DNA of 64,000 bases from Dermatophagoides farinae (Eukaryota; Arthropoda; Arachnida; Sarcoptiformes; Pyroglyphidae), in NCBI RefSeq assembly GCF_024713945.1, contig NC_134679.1, forward strand, positions 1,493,001-1,557,000. Reading direction: 5' to 3'. Of the stretch, positions 54,101 through 64,000 are shown in pieces; within the stretch, counting starts at the first letter, position 1; each line of letters starts with the position of its first letter. The notes below the pieces were generated by a model. That model had not been told where the DNA came from. It made no database searches and saw only the letters and a list, made by a program, of their open reading frames with translations. The position numbers and the translations under genes were made by a program.

Positions 54101-56218
54101 AATGTATTCGATAAAATCTTTTCGGTTAATTCATGTGGACACCATGAACATGATGGAAATTTGATAATATCAATATAATGAGTGCAGCCATTTGAATCCG
54201 GTACAACTTGATGATGAATATTTCGTTTATACAGTTCTTGTGATAAACAAGTGTAGGAAAGTTTCTCTTCACAAAAGCTTACGATATGAGCCAATTCGGT
54301 AATGTAATAGCCGGGTAGTTTTTTTCGTTTTACCAATGGCAAATTCAATCATGCTTGATTTTCGTTTCATTCCAGCACCATTAACCATAATGGGCAAATC
54401 GACATCATTGTTACCGTAGTAATAATTTTGAAGTATACTTGATGAATCTAATGGCAAGACCTTTAAAATTTCCATAAATTGTTTAGGACATTCTTGTTGA
54501 TCAAATTGATCCATTGTATTTGATTGTGAATGTGTTTTAGGTTGATTATCTGTGATGGAAATATTATTCAAATGAAGTAGATAATAGTCCATCCATAGAT
54601 TAAAGCTAGAACTTTTATCATTATCAAAAATGACCATTAAACATTTATCTTGATGTCGAGTGAAAATGAAATAAATTTTATTTCCTTGAATGTTAAGAAT
54701 ATCATGCGAATAATTGGCCGGAAACGGTAATGAATCCATAATACGAACAGGCAAAGCTTCAACCGTTTTTTTACAACGTTCACGAGTGATCCACATTTTC
54801 AATTTATCGACCATTGGAAACAACCGATCAATACTTTTGTTCAGATATGATTCAACATCGGCAATAAGCGGACAATCTTCATATTGTGGTATATGAACTA
54901 AAAATTGTCCGGTCAGCATATCGACCGATACAAGCAATTGTTCAGAAGGCATACATGGTTGAATGAACGAAATATGTAGTACAGCCGGAAGTTCATTCAG
55001 TTCACAAATTAATGATGAATTCTTTTCTTCAATCAATTTTTTCAAATCAAACAATTTAAGCTTAGATCTTTCATGTGTTGTGAATAGTAAAATTTTTTCA
55101 ATCGAAAGTATATTAGCCTGAATTGATTTGAGAAATGCTTTTGAATCAATAAATTCAGGAATATGTTGTATTTGTAATGGTTTTGATGGTTCAGTTGGAT
55201 CGATTTTAACAATTAATTTATATGATGATGATGATGATGAAGATGATGATTTATCTTGATCTTTCCAATATGATAAAACTAGATGTTTACCGGAAACATA
55301 TTCATCAATATAAATGAATTCTTTCAATCGTTTATAAACGGAATCTGATTGAAAAGCTAAAACTTGTAGTTGAAGACCAAGACAAAATGTATGCAATATA
55401 TTATAAGCTTCAACTAATGGTTTGATATTTTCATTTAGTCGAGTTTGTACGATACCACGAATAAAGTTGAGCTGGTCAGGTTGTACAAGATCTTTAATAT
55501 CATTGATTTCTTTATCTTCGATTAATATTTCAATATTTAATACTTTCCATGGCATATTGGCATTATCACTTAACAATGTTAATGTTAAACTAAATTCATT
55601 GGTCACAGTAAATGTTACACGTCCGAATTTGATTTTAATATTACGCATTTGTAAAGGTAACTCGGATGATACCAATCTTTGTTGAATGATATGATTAAGC
55701 TGAAAAAGTGCAGCACGTTTTTCGGCATTTGAAATCGGATCAGGTGGAACTAAACGATCGCGTATAATGTTTGGTAAACGAGAATAAGTTCCCAATGTCA
55801 TCACTTCAACAGCGGCCAATAATTGAAAAGCAGGTAAACGAGCTGTGACCAATGTTTCACGTGATAATCGTGCTAATATGTCGGCCGTTTCGGTAAATAA
55901 CATGGATTGTTTGTCCAGAAACGATACGATTTGTGAACATTTTTCCACTTTGGATGCACTACCGGCCCATTTTACCAATGACAATAATCGAACAAATAGC
56001 TGACGATTTCGATTGGCAAAAATCATGATTTCAATTTTACGTTCCATATCAGTTTTTCTCGGTAACAATTCGGCCAATAATGATAAATCACGAAATGTTT
56101 TTTTGATTGCCAATTCAAGTAGATTACCGATGGAAACCATTTGTGTTGGCATCTGTCCATTATTCACTTGAGCCATTGGTATTAATTGTGTTGGCTGATT
56201 GGCAATCGTGATTGCCAT
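51102..56218 (-). CDS. MED14: Mediator complex subunit 14 (RGR1/TRAP170), with a 1-nt frame break
   Basis: Scaffold subunit joining the Mediator head, middle and tail modules for RNA polymerase II transcription. Exons: 56218-53758, 53695-53465, 53361-53285, 53208-52032, 51966-51880, 51816-51709, 51638-51513, 51452-51263, 51178-51102. The N-terminus is typical: VSIGNLLELAIKKTFRDLSL and NRNRQLFVRLLSLVKWAG. The C-terminal half keeps EDDNPPSP, a Pro/Ser/Gln-rich segment, QKPWAAALPTMLTH and LERFLGSTFMRRH. Exon 1 is 2461 nt, one more than a multiple of three: the frame breaks at the 7-T run 54319-54325 between MIEFAIGKTKK and LPGYYITELAHIV. Counting one fewer base there, the protein is 1510 aa, near the usual size (about 1450). 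As read, translation would stop at 54269 after 649 aa. All other introns are intact, which argues against an old pseudogene. Confidence 0.93.
54319..54325 (-). other. Homopolymer frameshift site in MED14
   Basis: Seven T on the plus strand (seven A on the coding strand, in ACGAAAAAAACTACC). The frame upstream and the conserved frame downstream differ by one base exactly here. No intron with proper GT and AG restores the frame: the nearest candidate, GTAAAACG to CGTAAG, gives the wrong phase. Confidence 0.8.
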
Positions 56219-57058
56219 TTTTAATGATTGCTGAATGATTTTTTTTTGTCAAAAAATTTTTTTAGAATAAATGAAAAGCCGGTAATAAACAAAACAGAAA
56301 CAAAAAATTCCTTGAACAAAAACAAAAACATGACAAGCACAGCAAACTATGAATTTACAGAATGCTAATTGTGTGAAGCATATTGAGCCAATTTGTACAT
56401 TCGAATGCCAAGTTCATACATGGCAAGTTACACAAATATTCCAACAACAAAAAAAATCCAAATTCTTTGTTGATCCAAAATCTGATTTTTATTATTTTCA
56501 TCAAATATAATTAATTTTTATTTTTGAAGATAATAATTTTGAATAGGGCAACAGTTGAATAATATTTTCCATACATCAATAATAATAATAATAATATGAT
56601 GATGATGATGATGATAAAAATTACAAAAAAATATGGTTTGTTGGAAATGCCAAAAAAAAAAAAAATGAAAAAATGAGATTAAGACCAAAGAAGATGAATG
56701 AATGAAATAAAATAAGAATTTCCAAGATGATGATGCATAAATAAAGGTATGATCCGTTTGAAAAATTTATAATATGATGATTATAAGCTTCTTTTCTTTG
56801 GATCAATTTTTTTTTAGTGCCAATAAAATATGGTATATTCGATGAACGAATAATAATAATTATAAGGTGCACTTGATGATTATATATCGATTATAAATCA
56901 TTTAAATGTAGTGAATCAATTTTTTTGTTTCTGTTATTTAGTGATGTAAAACATAAAAGTGTCTGTATTGTTAGAAGTAATAAGTGTTTTTTTTTTTTTT
57001 GTTGTGTCCCGAAAATCATGAATGACGTCGGATGGAAAATTTAATCCAATTATTATGA
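56219..57058. other. Intergenic: MED14 promoter and CAPS 3' UTR
   Basis: 0.84 kb between two minus-strand genes. No exon seen; AAT and GAT runs lie near 56579-56613. Confidence 0.6.
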
Positions 57059-60000
57059 TTAAAGATTATTCAAGAATTTATTGGCAATACCACCGATTCC
57101 ACCGGCCATACCACCAATACCGCTTACACCACGTCCAAGACCGGATATTCGACCCATGACATTTGTTGTAGCATTTTGTATACGGCTAACATAATTTTCA
57201 GGATTTGTTCCAGATGATGATGAAATTGATGCAGATGTTTTTCTCGAACGATTACCCATTTGTTCACCATTAGCATGACATTCACTATTTATAATAATAA
57301 TAATAATAATAATAATGTATTAGTTTTTATGGAACAAAAAAGAAAAAAAATAAATCAAATTGAAAAGTTCAAACAACATACTCAGCATCTTCATTTTCAC
57401 GATTAAGATCATTTGTGGATACTGATGCTGTTGCCTCTTCCATTAATATTCGTTGCATGACCGTTTTATATGTAACATTATTCAATTTTTCTTCTTCAAT
57501 ACCTTGTAATTCAAAATCGCTATACATTTTCTGTATGTTGTAATTTAAGCCCAACGAAACAGAGAAACAAAAAAACGAAACCAGAAAATTTTTTTTTTCA
57601 TCAATAAGAATAATTAAATGGAAAAATCATGTTTACGAAAAAAAAACAACAACAACGGGTTACACACACACATACCCGAACAATGTGCGAAATGGCACAT
57701 AATTGAAAAATATGTAGACTACTATCGATACGTTCCAGAAGCCAATTGTTGATCAATTCAATCTGTGCTGCATACCATGACTACGTTTGATGAATTTGAT
57801 TGAATAGTTTTGAAAACAAAAACAAAAACAAAATAAATTAATTGATGATATATTAAAATCCATGACAACAATAAAATTCAAGTTGATAAAAATCGATCAA
57901 CAACAACAACAGATCAAATCGATTGATAGGTTTCTTTTATTACCTCAAAAAAACCAATTGCCCATAGTTCATCGCAAACTTTTTGTCGTAATTGTTCAGC
58001 AGAATTTCGTATGAAATTTATATAGGATTTTCCCACATCTTTACCAGTGCTCGATACACCTTTATTATACTGTGTGTGTGTGTGTGTGTTTGAAATGAAT
58101 GGGGAAAAAAAGTAAAGAAAAAATTTTTTGATGAGATTATTATGTATCGGAAAGTTTTTTTTCTATTCATCATCAATTGAACAGAAAAATGATATCCGTA
58201 ATAATTACCGTTAAGGACAGGATTGGCGCCAAAATGCTTCCCTCATCATAACGTGATAGTTTACTGATACAATTTTCCAATATTCCAATCAACTACAAAG
58301 ATTTTTTATTTTTTTTGGTCCGGTGTTTATTATTGGAAATAATAAAATAAAAATTATATATATTGTTGTCAATCATTTTCAATGTAAATAAATGAAAAAA
58401 AAACATTTACCTTGTTAGTAAGACAACTTTGCATCATATCCAATGTATTATCGACTAAATGATCAATTTTAGCATGATATTGATTCTATAAAATGGAAAT
58501 AAAAAAAAAAGAAATTGTGAATGTTCGAATATTTAAAAAATGGATGACATATGAATTGTCAATCATGAAAAAAAAAGAAAAGAAAAAGAATAAGAAAATT
58601 ACCGTATCATGTCCACTGAATGTACACAATTTAAGTGATTGATTTCTTGATTCCAATACAATATTGATCATTGTACACATTTCTGTTGGTATTATATAAT
58701 CAGTACTTGTTGTCCAACGATTTCCTTTTCTTTCCCATTGTTGAAATGCTTGCATTGTTTGATTTATTGAAGTTTCAATCATATCACAAGCCATCAATTT
58801 TAATCTTTGTTCCAGATGGCTAGCAAATACATCATCAGGCCAATAAAGATCGTGTATAAAATTTTGCAATGTATTCAATTTCCAGAATAGTTCCACCGAT
58901 GTTGCACATCCAGCTGGTCTGTGTGTTTTTTATGTGCAGAAACAAAAAAAAAACAAAACAAAACAAAAAAGAAAACCAATAAAGCAATATATCAAATGTG
59001 TGTTTGTTAATGTGATAAATATTATTATAAAAAAAACAACAAGAAAAATTTCTCATCAGAAATCAATTTTCATCATCGTAATTATTACCCTTTTAGATCC
59101 CATTTTTCTTTATCATAACCTTTCAATAATGCTTGTGCAATAGTATTTTCCATAAGATCAACATATCGTATTACTTGTGGTGCAAATGTATCTCGTAGAT
59201 GATTATGAAATCTACCTCCACATAGATTTTCTATATAGATTGAATTTTTTTTTTTTTTTGGCAAGAAAAAAAAATTGAGGCAGGTGATGACAAACAAACA
59301 TAATAGAATGAGAGATTAATAATTGTCAACATAAAGTTTCATGAATTTTTTTTTTTATTATTATTATTGCTTACCATCTAAACGAAGATAATTATTGAGT
59401 ACCTGAAACAATGGAAAACTTTCCCATGTGTCTGGTGGTTGCAACGATAATATTGTATCCATATCGACAGCAAATAATGTCCAAAATGTTTCACAATGTT
59501 CCACAAGTAATTCGGAAAACCAGGCAAACGCCTTTTTAGTGATGGTGGTGATGATGATGATGATTGTTGTAATCATCAAATAAACAAGGGAAAAAATATT
59601 TAAACAAAAATGAATAAATAGAAAAACAGAATTTGATTAGATTCTTTTGTTTTTTTTTTGCAATAAAAACAAAAAATAAAAGTACAAACAAAAGCCATTT
59701 TCAATTATAAGCTTGTTTACGATAATTGAAATGATTATTTTTCAGTTTTTTTCGTTTAGTTTTGTTTTCATACAATTTTTTTCCATTTAAATTTGATGAT
59801 TAAAATTTTCATTTTTTGTTTTTTTTTTCATCGAAATTTCCATTTTGATAATCAAAGAAGATGAATGGAATCAAATAAAGAGAAAGAGAGAGAGAGAGAG
59901 AGATGTTTAAAAAAAACTTACAGATGCTGCCTATATTACATTGTTCGAGAATCGGAAGACCAGTCATTCAGTTCGATATAATTTAATTATTTATTATTTA

Positions 60001-63000
60001 TCAAGACAAAGTTTGGCAGTTTTTTTTTTGTTTTGTTTTGTTTTGTTCGAATCGGTTTAGTTTGAGTTTGATGGAAAAGAATAATTTTTTGTTTTAGTTG
60101 TTTTTTTTTGGAAATTGTAAAAAAAATAAATTAGTCAAAAATGGAAAAGCATTCATTCAATGAAATGTGGAAAAGAAAAAAAGAAAGTAAAAAGAGAACA
60201 AAACAAAACGAAAAAAAAAATTCGAATGGATCAATTCATTATTCATCATCATCACCATTTTGATTATAATGATAGGAATTTGTTTTTGTTTTTCTTTGTT
60301 TGTGTATTGGTCATCATCATTGTCTTCTAAATGGGGATTTTGTCTGTGTGTGTGCGTGTGTGATTGAAATGTTCATCATGCTTATCTTTGTAGCATTCAA
60401 TTGAAATATAAAATAATGAACAATAAATCAAGACTCAAAGCGAAAAGAAATTAGAGAAAAAAAAAAATTTTGTGTGATCCAAAAATAATGAATCTCAAAA
60501 CTTGGACACACACAAAAAAGACAAAAGAAAAATTAAAGTAGATCGAATGACAATGATGTATATATTGAAGAAACAAACAAATAAAATGAATAATTAGCGT
60601 CTTAGAAATTCTTATTATATGATAGCACGGAAAATAATGAAAGAAAAAAAAAGAACATTTCTGGTCATTTGGGATCATCAATGAATCATCAGTTCTAGCA
60701 ATTTTTTTTGTTGCAATAAATCTTTGATTCTGAATCGAATGATTCCGAATGAAACAAATAAAAACCTAAACGAAAAATAAAAAAAAAATTCCGTCTGAAA
60801 ATGGATGGCAAATTTAAACAGAAAATTTTCTTTTAAATGTAACAGAATAAAAGTCCATAAATAAATCATTATCATTATGATGATGATGATGATGATGATG
60901 ATGATAATTTTATTTTTAGCCAGAATACAATGATAATTAGGAATATCCAATTTTCTTCGTCATTATCATTATGATTGCAGAATATGTGTCTATTACTATT
61001 CACTGTTTATATTACCATTATCATTAATCCAATCTTATATCCATCATGATGATCATTATTATCATCAAAATGATATTATTTCGTCATCATGTGTGAATTA
61101 TAATTTTTTTTCAGTTCGTTGTTTATTTCGTGACATATACATTAAAAAAAAATATGGAAAACTTACCTCAGCATAATGTTCATTATTCTCCTGTATTAGA
61201 TCCACACACATTTCGGCTAAATGTGTAAGCCGTTGTAATTTTGTTGAGCAATCTAATTCTGGATCCTGAGCTATTTCTATTCATACGATGATGATGATGA
61301 AAATTGTGATTGTGAAACAAAAAAAAAAAGTTTTTTGTTTTATCCGGTTGGAATACCCGGGTATTATTATCATTTGTTCGTTATAATCAATGTCGTTTTC
61401 GTTATTGTCCATGTTGAATTAAATTAAATGGATGAATTTCCATTTAAACACACGATGATAATGATGATGATGATAATGAAAACAATGAAGAATTGTTTGA
61501 ATAAAAGAGAAAAAAGAGAGAAAGAGAGAAGTGAATTAACTTGCTATTAATCCTGTTAAAATTGTTATGCATTGTTCCAAGAAATATTCATTTATTTATT
61601 CCATAAATATTGGAACAGAATATTTATGAAAAAGAATGGAAGATACACACACACTTAATATTTATTAATCAATAATGAACATCAATGATAGCAGTTCAAT
61701 ATACATACATACCTTCAATACGAGCCGATCTTGATATTTTACTATAATTTACATAAGCAGCACTTTCAAGGCACTTTTTGATGATACCACGCACCTCTTC
61801 TTGTGGTGCTGGCGTTAAATTATCTTTCATTAATACACGTTCCAATAATGATAATGTTGCCTTTAACGATCCTTCAGGACGGCCAAATGGAAAACAATAG
61901 CTATATGTAACATGGGACATAATTGAAAGCAAAAACAAACAAACAAACAATTTCATTATGAATTGAATGATAAGGATGATGATGATGATGATGTTTTTGT
62001 TTTTGTTCAAATCATATAGGAATAGGTAGAAAAAAAATGAATGGACGTGTGAAATTGTTTTATGGAAATGATACTAACCGAAAATTTGTTATTTGATATT
62101 CAAGCAAATTTTTCAGCCTATCCTTGATGATCATATACATATCTTTTTCTTCGATGGTTACCGTAAATATGCCTCCAGGTCTATAGGAAGATTTTTATTT
62201 TTTTGAGGAATCCAATGAACAAAAAGAAGAATAATGAGAATGTGTAGTAGTAACGTGTGAAATATACCTGATATCATAGGCTACCTGTCCCATTGGTGGA
62301 GCGCTTCTATAAATAAAATAAAAAATGACAAAATGAAAATTTTATCTGTGTGTTTATGTGTATGTGTTATTCAGAAATACATACATATTACCATGTACAT
62401 GTGATGAACAGAATGAAAAACTAAAATGTATCAATGTTGGATCAATTAGAATGCCTTTTTCAGCAAAATCCAACAAATCACTCATGTATGATAAATGACG
62501 AAAACAGCTTCGTACACCATAACGGGCACCATATTCATCAAGTACAAATACCTGTCCAGGTGAAAACCAGCCCATTGAACAATATTGACCATTTAATCGA
62601 TATGTTAGTGTTTCACGTTGTAATAAACTAAACAATTGATGATGATTAAATTTACATGGATCGGCTTGTATAAATTCATCCATTCCATGTTTTCGTGCAC
62701 GATCGGCATCTATTTTTTTTTTAAATAATGAAGAAATGAACAAAAAAAAAATAATTAAATCGTGAATAAAATGAACAAAAATAAATTAGAACCAGAAATA
62801 AAAAGAATCCAATTGAATATTTACAGAATTTATTCATGCAAATGAAAACACACATACGCATGAATGAATATATACAATAAATAAATAAAAGAAATAGTGT
62901 AATGATGATGATGATGATATAAATATTTACCTCCTTGAAGCCGTGAAATTGTTGAATTTTTATTCGATGTAGTGGGCATTAATGGTGTTGGTTTGTGCGC

Positions 63001-63122
63001 TTGACCAGTAGCTCTATACATGGCCATGACCCAAAGTGCACATTCATTTTCATCATCACAGGCAAATACAATACTATCGCCTTCTTTAACAGCATTGAAA
63101 AAATATTTACCTTCAGGAAGCT
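57059..63122 (-). CDS. Cadps: Calcium-dependent secretion activator CAPS/CADPS, C-terminal 780 aa (partial)
   Basis: Priming factor for dense-core vesicle exocytosis; binds PIP2, syntaxin and SNAREs. Exons in the window: 63122-62931, 62709-62385, 62306-62268, 62180-62079, 61900-61713, 61276-61167, probable microexon 59930-59922, 59531-59375, 59230-59089, 58918-58603, 58485-58411, 58292-58209, 58069-57944, 57780-57676, 57530-57382, 57284-57059. The first begins in mid-codon, so the 5' part (C2 and most of the PH domain) is beyond 64000. Visible: the end of the PH domain ([21 protein letters not shown]), [50 protein letters not shown], and the MUN-type region with [20 protein letters not shown] and [15 protein letters not shown]. 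It keeps MEEATASVS near the end, then carries an added Gly-rich tail not in the vertebrate proteins I know. Confidence 0.95.
59922..59930 (-). CDS. Cadps: Probable 9-nt microexon of CAPS
   Basis: GCAGCATCT is bounded by ATATAG and GTAAGT on the minus strand, inside the 1.6-kb intron between the exon ending NNEHYAE and the one starting AFAWFSEL. Both neighbours meet at phase 0, so inclusion adds Ala-Ala-Ser in frame and skipping also leaves the frame intact. From memory, vertebrate CADPS paralogues differ by a three-residue insertion at this same point (HHAE / AFAWW). Confidence 0.6.
59931..61166 (-). other. Long CAPS intron flanking the microexon
   Basis: 1.2 kb upstream of the microexon, with a further 390 bp downstream (59532-59921), much longer than most other CAPS introns. 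AT-rich, with GAGA runs at about 59881-59902 and (ATG)n near 60878-60904. No other exon seen. Confidence 0.7.
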
Positions 63123-64000
63123 CTAGAATTGTAAAAAAACAAAACAAAATAATCATCATCATCAGCAAATAACAATTTTCGTGCAAAAGAAAAATGAAAT
63201 TCGGTTACAATTACCGAAATAAGACAAGAAAAACAAAACACACATCTGTCAAATTTAATTTCATCATCATCATCATCATTGTAAACAATAACTGAATGAA
63301 TGTGTTTTTAAAATACATTGAAATAGACACTTTTTTTTATTTTTTTGAAGTGTAATCACAAAATTATGATGTGAATGTTTCTATTTTCCTCTATATATCC
63401 ATTTAGAAGGCCAAAAGAAGCCTTGAAAGTTTCAAATTTAAAACACAAGCAAAGAGAACATTTTTTCCACTGTTTTGTTTCAATATTTAAGATGTTTGAG
63501 TGTGTGTGCGCGCGCGAAACTGATCTATTACCGATTTTATCATTGTAGGCTACATCATGATCAACGAGATTGATCATCATCATCATCATCATCATATATG
63601 AGATGAGTGTGACAATTTTTTTCAGTGAAATCAAAGACCGATATTAAATATTTGAACAAACATGAAAAAAAACTAATTTTTTTCTTGATTTCGAAATGAA
63701 TCAATATGATAAAATAATTTCAGCGTGTTGTTTAACCACTGAAAAAAAAATCACCAAGAGATTTTGTTTTTCTAGTAAAAATAAAAAATATATGGCATCA
63801 TAAAAACATGTTTTAGTTGATTCTAGCAGAAGAATGAAGAACCAACGCAAAAAAAAACCAGAATCCATTCCCAAATGGTCTGGTCTGTTTTTGGTTTTCG
63901 TTTTCGTTTTCTCGTAGAACCGTTTCATCAATTTTTTTTCATGGTCCATGATTTTTCATTCCATGGGCATTCAGTTATCATTTTTGATGGCTGATAAAAA
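63123..64000 (-). other. Partial CAPS intron at the window edge
   Basis: Upstream of the first visible CAPS exon. The minus-strand frames here (63634-63356, 63949-63701) match nothing in the family and are not bounded by splice sites in phase. The preceding PH-domain exon should lie beyond 64000. It holds (CAT)n near 63574-63594. Confidence 0.65.

Noticed and set aside
54266-54335. Short intron as explanation for the MED14 frame break
   Set aside because: The only GT-AG pair nearby (GTAAAACG to CGTAAG) removes the conserved ELAHIV segment and rejoins in the wrong phase.

Overview
This window is nuclear DNA from an arthropod, most likely an acariform (astigmatid) mite; the rank below arthropod is inference. 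It is very AT-rich and full of (CAT)n, (CAA)n, (CA)n and A/T runs. Its genes are split by short GT-AG introns, mostly 45-100 bp, and the proteins are close to animal orthologues but rich in Asn/Gln/His runs. There is no operon, CRISPR array, rRNA or recognisable tRNA.

Layout. 2.8-6.0 kb (+): a C2-WW4-HECT ubiquitin ligase of the Itch/WWP/Su(dx) group. 6.3-7.3 kb (-): an unrecognised 276-aa coiled-coil-like protein, tail to tail with the ligase. 9.3-12.4 kb (-): type II regulatory subunit of protein kinase A, 11 coding exons. 12.4-19.4 kb: simple-repeat intergenic DNA. 19.4-21.6 kb (-): intronless DNA polymerase kappa. 22.5-34.5 kb (-): the histone H3K27 demethylase UTX/KDM6, 14 coding exons, with one 7.2-kb intron in the TPR region. 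34.5-39.8 kb: gap between divergent genes. 39.8-42.5 kb (+): NRF1/erect wing transcription factor, 8 exons. 44.2-46.2 kb: a direct duplication of about 0.8-0.95 kb. 46.2-48.6 kb (-): GCK-III Ste20-like kinase (STK24/25/26 group). 51.1-56.2 kb (-): Mediator subunit MED14, with an apparent 1-nt frameshift at a 7-T run. 57.1-63.1 kb (-): the C-terminal 780 residues of CAPS/CADPS, including a likely 9-nt microexon; the 5' part of this gene lies beyond the right edge.

The genes do not form one pathway. They are housekeeping and signalling genes: ubiquitination, cAMP signalling, translesion synthesis, chromatin and transcription (UTX, NRF1, MED14), a Ste20 kinase and dense-core vesicle exocytosis. 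I reconstructed the exon models by hand from splice sites, reading-frame continuity and remembered family sequences. Exon lengths close in frame for every gene except MED14, where exactly one extra base remains. I found no convincing new biological system. The points most worth checking are the CAPS microexon, the MED14 frameshift, the mosaic tandem duplication beside the kinase gene, the lone giant UTX intron and the intronless POLK.
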